A stretch of DNA of 45,479 nucleotides from Rhizobium phaseoli (GTDB lineage: Bacteria; Pseudomonadota; Alphaproteobacteria; Rhizobiales; Rhizobiaceae): contig NZ_WUFT01000031.1 in assembly GCF_010668805.1 (NCBI RefSeq), forward strand, positions 1-45,479, read 5' to 3'. Made by a program: the position numbers and the translations under genes. The notes beneath the pieces are model-generated. The model was given only the letters and a program-made list of their open reading frames with translations, was not told the DNA's origin and ran no database searches. Below are positions 1 to 9,244 of this stretch, in pieces (position 1 is the stretch's first letter; the number at the start of each line of letters is the position of its first letter).

Positions 1-689
1 TGACCTATTCGGCAACGGCCGCCGACGGCACGGCGCTGCCCGGCTGGCTGAGCTTCAATGCCACGACGCGGACCTTCTCCGGCACGCCGACGACATCAGG
101 CACTTACGGCGTCAAGGTGACGGCGACCGACCTTGGCGGCCTCGCCGCCAACGAAACCTTCAACATCGCTGCGTCGGCGGCGGCAACGACCTACAGCCTG
201 TTCTCCGCCTCCAGCACGCCGACCGCTACCAACCTCAACGATGGTCAGCAGCTCGAGCTTGGCGTCAAGTTCCAGTCGAACGTTGCCGGTGACGTTACCG
301 GCATCAAGTTCTACCGCAGCGCCAACGACAACGGCCAGAACGTCGTCGACCTGTGGACCACGACGGGCACCAAGCTCGCCACCGCCACTTTCGCCGGCAC
401 CACCGGGAGCGGCTGGCAGACGGTGAACTTTACAACCCCCGTCACCATTGCCGCCAATACCAACTATATCGCCTCTTATCACACCACCGGCGGCTACGTG
501 GCAACTGACGCCTTCTTCGCCAGTGCCGTCACCAACGGTCCGTTAACGGCCCAATCAAGCGCGGTCGCCGGTGGCAACGGTGTCTATGCGTATGGCGGCT
601 CCGCTACCGCAGGGCTCTTCCCGACCAACTCCTACGATTCATCGAATTACTATGCCGACGTGGTCTTCCGGCCGCAGCTCGCCGGATGA
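1..689 (+). CDS. DUF4082 repeat protein, 3' part only (5' end outside window)
   Basis: The reading frame is open from the left edge (first full codon at base 3) to TGA at 687-689, so this is the C-terminal part of a larger protein. The first ~50 residues look like a putative Ig/cadherin-like (He_PIG-type) fold, with PGWLSFN and GTYGVKVTATD. The last ~165 residues are one DUF4082 domain: ELGVKFQSN, GIKFYRS, SGWQTVNF, YIASYHTTGGY and a YADVVF ending. The C-terminus FRPQLAG nearly matches FKPQLAA of the 1766-aa protein at 2247-7547, so the two are paralogues and probably share a secretion route. No signal peptide can be judged because the start is missing. A CobW-type GTPase gene begins 97 bp downstream, as happens after the second paralogue. 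An extracellular structural or binding role is inferred; DUF4082 has no known enzymatic function. Confidence 0.85.
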   Translation, partial: TYSATAADGTALPGWLSFNATTRTFSGTPTTSGTYGVKVTATDLGGLAANETFNIAASAAATTYSLFSASSTPTATNLNDGQQLELGVKFQSNVAGDVTGIKFYRSANDNGQNVVDLWTTTGTKLATATFAGTTGSGWQTVNFTTPVTIAANTNYIASYHTTGGYVATDAFFASAVTNGPLTAQSSAVAGGNGVYAYGGSATAGLFPTNSYDSSNYYADVVFRPQLAG

Positions 690-786
690 AGTAAAGGTTA
701 TGGACCAGTTTTCGAATGAGGCTGATACCACCCAAATGCTGGTCGCGGCGAGGGGCGCTCCGACCGCCCACATTCAAGGAATGCCG

Positions 787-1971
787 ATGAGCAGGATCGA
801 GCGGCTCCCGGTAACCGTGTTGGCCGGCTTCCTCGGCGCGGGTAAAACCACGCTCCTCAGCCACGTCCTGAATAACCGTCAGGGCCTGCGGGTCGCCGTC
901 ATCGTCAACGATATGAGCGAAGTGAACATAGACGCCAGTCTCATTCGAGACGGCGGCTGCAATCTGTCGCATACGACGGAGACACTGATCGAACTCAGCA
1001 ATGGCTGCATATGCTGCACCCTGCGCAACGACCTGCTGACGGAAGTACGACGGCTGGCCGAAGAGCAACGATACGACTATCTGTTGATAGAAGGGACCGG
1101 CATTGCCGAGCCACTCCCGATTGCGGCAACCTTTTCCTTCCGCGATGAGAACGGCGTCTCGCTCGCCGATTTTGCCAGGCTCGATACGATGGTCACCGTG
1201 GTCGACGCTGCAAACCTGTTAGCCGACTACAGCAGTGCCGATCTGCTTTCCGACCGCGGCCTGCAGCGGGACGGTGAGGACCGGCGCACACTCATCGATC
1301 TTCTCGTGGATCAGATCGAGTTTGCCGATGTCGTCGTGATCAACAAGATCTCGGAGGCGACCGAAGAGATCCGCGCGGAAGTTCGCAAGATCATCTCTGC
1401 CCTCAACCCGGACGCGCGCCAGGTGGAGACGGATTTCGGTGAGGTTTTGCTCGCAACCCTCCTCGATACGGGTCTCTTTGATGAAGCAAAGGCGGCAGCA
1501 CACCCCTTGTGGCACAAGGAACTGTACAGCCCTGACGCGCATGTTCCGGAGACGGAGGAATACGGCGTCTCGAGCTTTGTCTACCGCACGAGGCGTCCCT
1601 TCGACCCCAAGCGGTTTCGAGCATTCCTGGACGAGCCATGGCCGGGGGTGATCCGCGCCAAAGGCCATTTCTGGCTTGCCACGCGCCCGCGTCACGTGGG
1701 CCTGATGTCGGCCGCCGGCGTGCAGCGGCGCTGCGAGCCCATGGGGCTTTGGTGGGCAGCCGTGCCCCGGCAGGACTGGCCGGGCCATCAGCAGTTTCGT
1801 CAGCATCTTGAGAGCCGGTGGGACAGCGCTTGGGGCGACCGCCGGCAGGAATTGGTCTTTATCGGCGTTGATATGGACGAGACAGGTGTACGCACCGCGC
1901 TGGACGGATGCCTCGCCAGCGCCGATCCGCGCGACTGGGCCACCCTCGAAGATCCGTTTCCGGCCTGGTAG
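787..1971 (+). CDS. COG0523/CobW-family GTP-binding protein, copy 1 (putative metallochaperone)
   Basis: Predicted 394-aa cytoplasmic P-loop GTPase of the COG0523 (CobW/YjiA/ZNG1) family, whose members bind GTP and metal, often zinc, and deliver it to client proteins or act in metal homeostasis. Visible motifs are the P-loop GFLGAGKTT (14-22), the metal-binding GCICC (C74, C76, C77), a Walker B-like region with EGTGIAEP (~102-109) and the guanine-specificity NK at 186-187, followed by a CobW C-terminal region. The frame stays open upstream to 571, but ATG 787 has AAGGA six bases before it, and homology to the second copy begins there; ATG 700 and ATG 781 are less likely. It is closely similar to the protein at 7597-8829 along its whole length. 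It lies between two DUF4082 protein genes, which suggests the secreted partner needs metal; the actual client is unknown. Confidence 0.9.
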   Translation: MSRIERLPVTVLAGFLGAGKTTLLSHVLNNRQGLRVAVIVNDMSEVNIDASLIRDGGCNLSHTTETLIELSNGCICCTLRNDLLTEVRRLAEEQRYDYLLIEGTGIAEPLPIAATFSFRDENGVSLADFARLDTMVTVVDAANLLADYSSADLLSDRGLQRDGEDRRTLIDLLVDQIEFADVVVINKISEATEEIRAEVRKIISALNPDARQVETDFGEVLLATLLDTGLFDEAKAAAHPLWHKELYSPDAHVPETEEYGVSSFVYRTRRPFDPKRFRAFLDEPWPGVIRAKGHFWLATRPRHVGLMSAAGVQRRCEPMGLWWAAVPRQDWPGHQQFRQHLESRWDSAWGDRRQELVFIGVDMDETGVRTALDGCLASADPRDWATLEDPFPAW

Positions 1972-2246
1972 CACGAGGCGGCGCAGGACAACGCTCGAGT
2001 TGATCCCTTCGACCAGCCGGACCGGCAAAATGATACGGAATCAGAATTCCTTTTCAACCAGCGTCGGCCACTTGGCAGAGCCGTAGGCAGCTTTAGGGCC
2101 TTCGGCCGGTATGCGGTGAGGGTCATCCTATGGGCGTAGGGGATACCTCCCTCATACCCCGGATTGCTGTCGTACGTTCCCTTAGCAAAGGTGCCAGAAT
2201 GAACGTCTTGCTATAGCGGTCGAAGGGCCGGCCGCTGCGGAAGGGG

Positions 2247-5200
2247 ATGCCGCTGATGCGGAGAATTCATGTGAGTAATCGTGAGTACCTGAGTACATTT
2301 GGTGGAGCGTTGAGTATCTTTCGTGCATCCTCCGCCTGGAGCGCAGTCCTTGCATCCGCGACGGTCGTGTCGTCGAGAAGTACCGATGGTTCTCCAAGCT
2401 TTGCCAATCAGGGCAGCGCAACCGTCCAATCCTCCCTCACCGGCACGGTCACATCTTCCCTGATATCATCAGGCGACATGCAATCTTCCCCGGCATCGTC
2501 GACGGCGATGCCGCTGCCTGCTGCCGATGGCGGCGTGCAGGATACGTCCACGAAGACGGCGTCGGCTGCGACGGTCTTCCAGACGCCTTCCTCGACATTG
2601 CAACGCACTGTGCTTGGCCCGGATCCGGCCGAGGAGGCTGCGACACTGCCTGCCGCCCCCGCGCTGACGGGTGTTACCAGCGATGCCGATACCGGCAGCG
2701 CCAAAACGGCGGCGCCGGTCAGTTCTTCCAGCAGTGTCGGCACGGCTTCGTTGCGCCTGCAGGCCTCGATAGCATCCATCTCGGTGGAGCCGAGCCAGGA
2801 CGTTTCTGCTGAGACGACCGCGGCCCCGACAGCGCTAGTGGCACCGATGCCGGCGGCTTCGGCTGCGGTGACGCCCAACAGGATCGCGCTCGAAAACCTG
2901 AAGCAGGGCAACCCGATCAGCGAGTGGGGTCTGGAGGGCGACGGCGGCGGCACCATTCAGGGCTTCGCCACCGAAATCAGCACCAATATCGGCCAGACGG
3001 TCGATTTCAAGATCGCCACCGATTCCACCCATTACCGCATCGATATCTACCGCATGGGCTATTATGGCGGCGACGGCGCGCGCAAGGTCGACTCCATCGA
3101 GCAATCGCTGACCACGGCGCAGATCCAGCCGCATCCGATCGTCGATATGTCGCTCGGCCTTATCGACTGCGGCAACTGGTCGGTCTCGGCGAGCTGGCAG
3201 ATTCCGACGGACGCGGTCTCCGGCGTCTATTTCGCCAAGCTGGTGCGCGAGGACGGCACCGCAGATGCCAGCATCATTCCTTTCGTCGTGCGCGACGATG
3301 CCTCCACCAGCAATATCGTCTTCCAGACGTCCGACACGACATGGCAGGCCTACAATGCCTGGGGTGGCGCCAGCCTCTATTATGGCGAAGTGCCCGTCGA
3401 TCCGGCTGCCATGATCGGCTACCTGCCGCCGAACTGCAGCTGCGGCCTGCAGGCCATCGGCCGGGCCTCGGCGGTCAGCTATAACAGGCCGATCATTACC
3501 AATACGAGCCCGATCGGCGGCTCGCACGACTACATCTTCGGCGCCGAATCCTCCGCCATCTCGTGGCTGGAGCAGAACGGCTACGACGTATCTTATATTT
3601 CGGGCGTCGATGCAGCGCGTAGCGGCAGCCTGCTGCTCAACCACGACGCCTATCTCTCCGTCGGGCATGACGAATACTGGTCTGCCGAACAGCGCGCCAA
3701 TGTCGAGGCGGCGCGCGATGCCGGCGTCAACCTTGCTTTCTGGAGCGGCAACGAGTGCTACTGGAAGGTCCGTTGGGAAAGCAGCATCGACGGCAGCGGC
3801 CAGGCCTACCGCACCATGGTCTGCTACAAGGAAACCTGGGGCACGAGCACGGATCCGAGCAATGTCGGCACCGGCACCTGGCGCGATCCGCGTTATGCCG
3901 ATGCGGGACAGGAGCCGGAGAATTCGCTGACGGGCACGATGTTCCAGGTGGACAGCTACCGCTCCGATACGATCTCCGTTCCCTACGACTATTCGAACCT
4001 GCGCTTCTGGCGCAACACCGATGTCGCGGAGCTGCAGCAGGGCGAGAGCTATAATCTCGTGCAGAACCTGCTCGGCTACGAATGGGATTCCGATGTCGAG
4101 AACGGCTTCCGCCCGGATGGGCTGATAAACCTGTCACTCTCTTCGGTCTCGGTGAGCACCTATCTCCGCGACTACGGCACGACGGTCGGCGATGCGGTGG
4201 CGACCCACAGCCTGACCATGTACCGGGCGGCAAGCGGCGCGCTGGTCTTCGGCGCCGGCACGGTCTTCTGGTCCTGGGGGCTGAGTGACAACCACCAGGG
4301 CGCAGCCACGTCGACCGATCGCAACGTGCAGCAGGCGATGGTCAACATGTTCGCGGATATGGGCATTCAGCCGACGACGCTGGATGCGAGCCTGATCCTT
4401 GCGACACAATCGACCGACACGCTGAAGCCCACCTCATCGGTGACGTCACCGATCGTCGGCGCAAGCTTCCTCGAAGGGCAGCATGTGACGATCACGGGCA
4501 CGGCGCAGGATTTTGGCGGCGGTATCATTGCCGGCGTCGAAGTCTCGACCGATGGCGGCCAGCACTGGTTCAAGGCCACCGGCCGCGAGAGCTGGAGCTA
4601 TAACTGGGTCGTCCAGGCGAGCGGAACCTACACGATCATGTCGCGGGCGGTCGACGACAGCGTCAATATGGAGGCGGCATCGGCAGGCAAGCAGGTCACC
4701 GTCACCCTGCCGGGAACGACAGGCCTCTGGACGCTTGCGGAAAAGCCGGCGGTCGAAGTGGCGATCGATCGCGATTCCGTCGAGCTCGGCCTGCGCTTCC
4801 AGACGACGACGGCAGGCTCGGTTGAGGGCATCCGCTTCTACAAGGGCTTCTACAATATCGGCGACCACGTCGTCAGTCTCTGGAGCGCCAACGGAACGCT
4901 GCTGGCATCAGGCGTGTCCGTCGACGAACCGCTCTCCGGCTGGCAGACAGTGATGTTCTCCTCGCCGATCCAGATTGCCGCCGGCACGACTTACGTGGCC
5001 TCCTATCACAGCGGCGGTTTCTACTCGCTGACAAACAATTATTTCACCGGCGGCACCTATGCCAGCGGCGCGGTGCAGGCCGTCGATGGCGGCGGCGTCT
5101 TCGCCTACGGCACCGCTGCCGGCACGTTCCCCGGCCAGAGCCCCGGCACCGGCACCAATTACTGGGTCGACGTAGTCTTCGATGCTGGGCCGAACAGCGC

Positions 5201-7547
5201 GCCGGTTGCGACCGACGATACGGGGCTGACCATCACCCGCAACGACAGCGTGGTCATCTCGATCGCCTCGCTCATCGGAAACGATACGGATCCGAATGGC
5301 GATGCGATGACGATTTCGGCCGTCGGCAATGCCGTCAACGGCACGGTGACGCTCAACAAGCAGAACGGCGCCGTCATCTTCACGCCGACCAACAATTATT
5401 CGGGGCCGGCAAGCTTCACCTATACGCTGTCGGACGGGCGCGGCGGCACGGATCAGGGCAACGTCAGCCTCACCGTAAACCAGGGCCCTGCCGGGGAAGC
5501 GCTGTTTACCGCAAGCGAAGGGCCGACGGGCGCAAGCTTCAACGACGGTCAGTCGCTGGAACTCGGGATGAGGTTCGTCGCTTCGTCCAGCGGTATGATT
5601 TCCGGCATCCGCTACTACAAGGCACCAGGCGATACCGGCGCCCATACCGGCTCCCTCTGGGCAGCCGACGGCACGCTGGTCGCGACCGTCACCTTCGCCG
5701 ACAGCGGATCGGTGAGCGGCTGGCAGACCGCGACATTCACCAACCCGGTGCATATCGCAGCCGGCACCACCTATGTCGCCTCCTACCACACGACAGGCTC
5801 CTATGTGGCGACATCAGACTATTTCACCTCAGCCCATACCAACGGGGCGCTGACGGCGCTCGCCGGCAGTAACGGCGTCTTCGGCATCGGCACGGATTTC
5901 CCGACCTCCAGCTACCAGTCGTCGAACTACTGGGTGGATGTCGTCTATAATCAGACAAGCAATGCGGTGCCGGTCGCCGTCAATGACAATGGCTACACGA
6001 CCTATTCCAATACCGCACTTTCGATTGCCGCAGCCAGCCTGCTTGCCAACGACCATGACGCCGATGGCGATCCGCTCAGCATCACCGGCGCGAATGGTGC
6101 GGTCAACGGAACCGTGTCGTTCAACAGCCAGACCAAAACGGTGATCTTCACGCCGAACTCTGGCTATACGGGGTCAGCAAGCTTCTCCTATTCGATCTCG
6201 GATGGATATGGCGGCACGTCGTCGGCCACCGTGAGCCTCGCGGTCAATTCGCAGCCTGGCGGCGGCGGCACCGCAAGCCTGTTCACCGGCACCGACACGT
6301 CGGCTGTTGCCGCCGCCAATGATGCCAACTCGGTCGAACTCGGCGTCAAGTTCATCGCTTCCGCCAGCGGCCAGATCACCGGGCTCACCTATTACAAGAG
6401 CGCCCAGGATACCGGCACGCATGCCGGCTCGCTCTGGACAGCGAGCGGCCAGCTTCTGGCTCAGGCGACCTTCATCAACGAGACGGCGAGCGGCTGGCAG
6501 ACGGTTTCCTTCACCCAGCCGATCAATGTGACGGCCGGCGCCACCTATGTGTCGAGCTACCATTCGAACGGCTTCTATTCCGCAACGGCAAACTACTTCA
6601 CGACCGATCATACCAACGGTGCGCTGACGGCGCCGTCGAGTGCGACGAGCGGCGGCAACGGCCTTTATGCCTATGGCTCAGGCAACCTGTTCCCGACCGC
6701 TTCCTACAATGCCAGCAATTATTGGGTCGATGTGCTCTATCAGCAGGGCGGCGCGCAGAATGCGGTTCCGGTCGCTGCCAATGACAGCGGCTTTGCGACC
6801 AATACCGGCACGCCGATCACTATCCAGGCCTCGGTACTCCTGGCAAACGACACCGATGCCGATGGCGATCCGCTTGTTATCACCGGCGTCAGCGGCGGGG
6901 TCAACGGCTCGGTCGCCTACGATGCCCAGGCCCAGACGGTGACCTTCACGCCGACGGCAGGCTATTCGGGACCGGCGAGCTTCAGCTACGCGATTGCAGA
7001 CGGCAAGGGCGGCACGGCGTCTGCGCAGGTTGCCCTCACCATCAACGGCAGCCAGACGGCAGGGCCGGAGCAGAACCTCTTTGCCGCCGGTGCGACGCCG
7101 TCGATCGTCTCCATCAACGACAACCAGCAAATCAATCTCGGCATGAAATTCCAGGCTGATACCTCAGGGTGGATTACCGGCATCCGCTTCTACAAGGGGG
7201 CCGACAATACCGGCCCGCATAACGGTTATCTCTGGACCGCCTCGGGCACGCTGCTCGGCAGCGTCACCTTCAACAACGAGACGGCCAGCGGCTGGCAGAC
7301 TGCGCAGCTTAGCCAGCAGATCGCCATCCAGGCGGATACGAACTACGTCGTTTCCTACTCGAGCAACGGCAATTACTCGGCGACCGGCAACTACTTTGCC
7401 AGCGACGTGACGAACGGCGATCTCAAGGCGCCCGGCGGCAGCAACGGCGTCTATGCCTATGGGGCGGGCGGGTTGTTCCCGGCAGCCAGTTATAACAGCA
7501 CGAACTACTATGTGGATGTGGCGTTCAAACCGCAGCTTGCGGCGTAA
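2247..7547 (+). CDS. Giant N,N-dimethylformamidase-like/DUF4082/cadherin-like repeat protein, putative type I secretion substrate
   Basis: 1766 aa. Residues ~10-210 are a Ser/Ala/Thr-rich low-complexity stretch. Residues ~211-718 resemble the N,N-dimethylformamidase large-subunit-like domain, with RIDIYRMGYYGGDGAR, GHDEYWS (473-479) and SGNECYWKV (500-508). Residues ~725-820 form an Ig-like domain. Then DUF4082 domains at ~828-982, 1085-1237, 1344-1500 and 1610-1766 alternate with three cadherin-like domains (LANDTDADGDPL-type) at ~985-1079, 1238-1335 and 1505-1602. The DUF4082 plus cadherin unit repeats every ~780 bp. No cleavable Sec signal and no RTX nonapeptides are visible, so secretion by the type I system 1.7 kb downstream is inferred. 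The purine run 2239-2246 touches ATG 2247 and would suit ATG 2256 equally well, so the start is uncertain by 3 codons. Whether the dimethylformamidase-like domain is catalytic is unknown. Confidence 0.88.
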   Translation: MPLMRRIHVSNREYLSTFGGALSIFRASSAWSAVLASATVVSSRSTDGSPSFANQGSATVQSSLTGTVTSSLISSGDMQSSPASSTAMPLPAADGGVQDTSTKTASAATVFQTPSSTLQRTVLGPDPAEEAATLPAAPALTGVTSDADTGSAKTAAPVSSSSSVGTASLRLQASIASISVEPSQDVSAETTAAPTALVAPMPAASAAVTPNRIALENLKQGNPISEWGLEGDGGGTIQGFATEISTNIGQTVDFKIATDSTHYRIDIYRMGYYGGDGARKVDSIEQSLTTAQIQPHPIVDMSLGLIDCGNWSVSASWQIPTDAVSGVYFAKLVREDGTADASIIPFVVRDDASTSNIVFQTSDTTWQAYNAWGGASLYYGEVPVDPAAMIGYLPPNCSCGLQAIGRASAVSYNRPIITNTSPIGGSHDYIFGAESSAISWLEQNGYDVSYISGVDAARSGSLLLNHDAYLSVGHDEYWSAEQRANVEAARDAGVNLAFWSGNECYWKVRWESSIDGSGQAYRTMVCYKETWGTSTDPSNVGTGTWRDPRYADAGQEPENSLTGTMFQVDSYRSDTISVPYDYSNLRFWRNTDVAELQQGESYNLVQNLLGYEWDSDVENGFRPDGLINLSLSSVSVSTYLRDYGTTVGDAVATHSLTMYRAASGALVFGAGTVFWSWGLSDNHQGAATSTDRNVQQAMVNMFADMGIQPTTLDASLILATQSTDTLKPTSSVTSPIVGASFLEGQHVTITGTAQDFGGGIIAGVEVSTDGGQHWFKATGRESWSYNWVVQASGTYTIMSRAVDDSVNMEAASAGKQVTVTLPGTTGLWTLAEKPAVEVAIDRDSVELGLRFQTTTAGSVEGIRFYKGFYNIGDHVVSLWSANGTLLASGVSVDEPLSGWQTVMFSSPIQIAAGTTYVASYHSGGFYSLTNNYFTGGTYASGAVQAVDGGGVFAYGTAAGTFPGQSPGTGTNYWVDVVFDAGPNSAPVATDDTGLTITRNDSVVISIASLIGNDTDPNGDAMTISAVGNAVNGTVTLNKQNGAVIFTPTNNYSGPASFTYTLSDGRGGTDQGNVSLTVNQGPAGEALFTASEGPTGASFNDGQSLELGMRFVASSSGMISGIRYYKAPGDTGAHTGSLWAADGTLVATVTFADSGSVSGWQTATFTNPVHIAAGTTYVASYHTTGSYVATSDYFTSAHTNGALTALAGSNGVFGIGTDFPTSSYQSSNYWVDVVYNQTSNAVPVAVNDNGYTTYSNTALSIAAASLLANDHDADGDPLSITGANGAVNGTVSFNSQTKTVIFTPNSGYTGSASFSYSISDGYGGTSSATVSLAVNSQPGGGGTASLFTGTDTSAVAAANDANSVELGVKFIASASGQITGLTYYKSAQDTGTHAGSLWTASGQLLAQATFINETASGWQTVSFTQPINVTAGATYVSSYHSNGFYSATANYFTTDHTNGALTAPSSATSGGNGLYAYGSGNLFPTASYNASNYWVDVLYQQGGAQNAVPVAANDSGFATNTGTPITIQASVLLANDTDADGDPLVITGVSGGVNGSVAYDAQAQTVTFTPTAGYSGPASFSYAIADGKGGTASAQVALTINGSQTAGPEQNLFAAGATPSIVSINDNQQINLGMKFQADTSGWITGIRFYKGADNTGPHNGYLWTASGTLLGSVTFNNETASGWQTAQLSQQIAIQADTNYVVSYSSNGNYSATGNYFASDVTNGDLKAPGGSNGVYAYGAGGLFPAASYNSTNYYVDVAFKPQLAA

Positions 7548-7596
7548 AGCCCGCGAGGATGCAAGGCCAAGCATGCTGTAAAGAGTGAGAGTATCG

Positions 7597-8829
7597 ATGA
7601 TGGGTGCAGACAACAGATTGCCCGTAACTGTTCTCGCCGGGTTTCTCGGCGCCGGCAAGACGACTGTGCTCAATCATGTCCTGAGCAATCGGGAGGGTCG
7701 CCGGGTCGCTGTCATCGTCAACGATATGAGTGAGGTCAATATCGATGCGGATCTCGTGCGCGAGGGCGGTGCAGACCTCTCGCGCACCGACGAGACGCTG
7801 GTGGAGCTCACCAACGGCTGCATCTGCTGCACCCTGCGCGACGATCTTCTGAGCGAAGTGCGCCGGCTCGCAGCCGCCGGCCGTTTCGACTATCTGCTCA
7901 TCGAGGGAACCGGCATTGCCGAGCCGCTGCCGGTCGCAGCCACCTTCTCCTTCCGCGACGAGAGCGGGGCGGCCCTTTGCGACGTGGCGCGTCTCGACAC
8001 GATGGTCTGCGTCGTCGACGCGGTCAATCTTCTCGCCGATTACCAGAGCGCCGATTTCCTTGCCGATCGCGGCGAGAGGCGTGACGGGAACGACGAGCGC
8101 AAGCTCGTGGAACTGCTCGTCGAGCAGATCGAATTTTCCGATGTCGTCATCATCAACAAGGCAGGCGACGTGTCGTGCGCCGATCTTGCCGAGGTTCGCC
8201 GGGTCGTCGCGGCGCTCAATCCGAGTGCCCAGGTCGTCGAAGCGGTCTTCGGCCAGGTGCCGCTTGGCGCAATCCTGGATACCGGCCTTTTCAGCGAGGC
8301 GAAGGCCGCCCGCCATCCGCTCTGGCACAAGGAACTCTTCGGCTGGGGCGATCATGTGCCGGAGACCGAGGAATACGGCATAACAAGCTTCGTCTATCGC
8401 AGCCGCCGGCCCTTCCATCCCCTGAGGCTCAAGGATTTCCTCGACCGAAAATGGGCGGGCCTCATCCGTGCAAAGGGCCATTTCTGGCTGGCGACGAGGC
8501 CTGATGAGATCGGCCTTCTATCCATTGCCGGCACCCAGTGCCGCATCGAGACCAGGGGCTACTGGTGGGCCTCGGTGCCGCGGGTGCAATGGCCGCGCTT
8601 TCCGCAGTTCCGCCAGCTCATCGACCGGCATTGGGACGATGTCTGGGGCGATCGCCGCCAGGAGCTCGTCTTCATCGGTTCTGGCTTCGACGAGGAAGCG
8701 ATCCGCGCCGCTCTGGCTTATTGCCTGATCGGAGAGGAGACCGGTTTCGATCCGCAGACCGCCGTCGGCATTCGCGATCCGTTTCCAGCCTGGCAGCACG
8801 GACATATTCCTGCGCATTCAAATAGTTAG
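7597..8829 (+). CDS. COG0523/CobW-family GTP-binding protein, copy 2 (putative metallochaperone)
   Basis: 410-aa paralogue of the GTPase at 787-1971. P-loop GFLGAGKTT is at 15-23 and the metal site GCICC at 74-78 (C75, C77, C78), with EGTGIAEP and INK (guanine specificity) as in copy 1, and a CobW C-terminal domain ending near FPAWQHGH. GTG 7585, ATG 7597 and ATG 7600 are possible starts; GAGAG at 7587-7591 favours ATG 7597. The gene starts 49 bp after the stop of the giant DUF4082 protein and 63 bp lie between its stop and the next small gene, so it is probably co-transcribed with the secretion locus. Metal insertion into the secreted dimethylformamidase-like protein, or metal supply during its production, is a reasonable inference, but COG0523 proteins have diverse clients and none is shown here. 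Confidence 0.9.
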   Translation: MMGADNRLPVTVLAGFLGAGKTTVLNHVLSNREGRRVAVIVNDMSEVNIDADLVREGGADLSRTDETLVELTNGCICCTLRDDLLSEVRRLAAAGRFDYLLIEGTGIAEPLPVAATFSFRDESGAALCDVARLDTMVCVVDAVNLLADYQSADFLADRGERRDGNDERKLVELLVEQIEFSDVVIINKAGDVSCADLAEVRRVVAALNPSAQVVEAVFGQVPLGAILDTGLFSEAKAARHPLWHKELFGWGDHVPETEEYGITSFVYRSRRPFHPLRLKDFLDRKWAGLIRAKGHFWLATRPDEIGLLSIAGTQCRIETRGYWWASVPRVQWPRFPQFRQLIDRHWDDVWGDRRQELVFIGSGFDEEAIRAALAYCLIGEETGFDPQTAVGIRDPFPAWQHGHIPAHSNS

Positions 8830-8834
8830 TGTCA

Positions 8835-8855
8835 TAAGGAGCGTAAAGCGCCTTA
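8835..8855. other. Small inverted repeat between GTPase copy 2 and the 102-aa gene
   Basis: TAAGGAGC, a 5-base spacer and GCGCCTTA form a hairpin with 7 of 8 paired positions. There is no following T-run, so it may be an RNA processing or partial terminator element rather than a strong terminator. It separates the GTPase from the small gene and transporter genes. Confidence 0.3.
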
Positions 8856-8892
8856 AATGAAGACGTATTGATTATCAACGGAGGAGAGAACA

Positions 8893-9201
8893 ATGAGCGA
8901 CGAACTTTATGCAGATGGCATCGGCGAAATCACCATTACCGGAACGATCGTGCGCATCGACCTGATGTCGCTTTCGGCAACCGAACGTGACGCCAACAAC
9001 AATCCGAAGCCGGTCTTCCGCCAGCGCATCGTCATGCCTGTCGATGCCTTCGCCAATGCGGTCGATCTCATGCAGAAGGCGCTTGGCGGGTTGGTCGAGG
9101 CGGGTGCGGTCCGTCGTATCGGCGATATGTCAGCGGCGGCGGCTGCCGATATCCAGTCGGGACAGGCCGGCGCTTCGAACGCTTCGCCGAACTTCAACTG
9201 A
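8893..9201 (+). CDS. Small conserved-looking protein of unknown function upstream of type I secretion genes
   Basis: 102 aa, cytoplasmic by appearance, with no signal peptide or membrane segment. ATG 8893 has a strong GGAGGAGAG (8880-8888) ribosome site. The sequence has an N-terminal beta-rich part (EITITGTIVRIDLMSL), a segment ending in RQRIVMPVDAF, an amphipathic helix (~55-75) and a low-complexity tail rich in Ala, Ser and Gly. The overall layout recalls small DUF3467-type proteins, but I cannot confirm membership. It sits 43 bp before the ABC transporter gene, which is preceded by its own weak ribosome site, so a shared transcript is likely. A role as secretion accessory, chaperone or regulator is possible from position only. 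Confidence 0.75.
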   Translation: MSDELYADGIGEITITGTIVRIDLMSLSATERDANNNPKPVFRQRIVMPVDAFANAVDLMQKALGGLVEAGAVRRIGDMSAAAAADIQSGQAGASNASPNFN

Positions 9202-9244
9202 TAAGACAAATAGTGACTGGGTCTCTTATTGTTTCGGGTGGGCC

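Noticed and set aside
571..786. Upstream extension of the first CobW-type gene into the DUF4082 gene
   Set aside because: The added residues are out-of-frame DUF4082 sequence; the ribosome site and homology to copy 2 place the start at 787.
2247..7547. RTX calcium-binding repeats in the giant protein
   Set aside because: Gly-rich segments such as GGNGVYAYG recur but none follows the GGxGxDxxx nonapeptide pattern; they belong to DUF4082.
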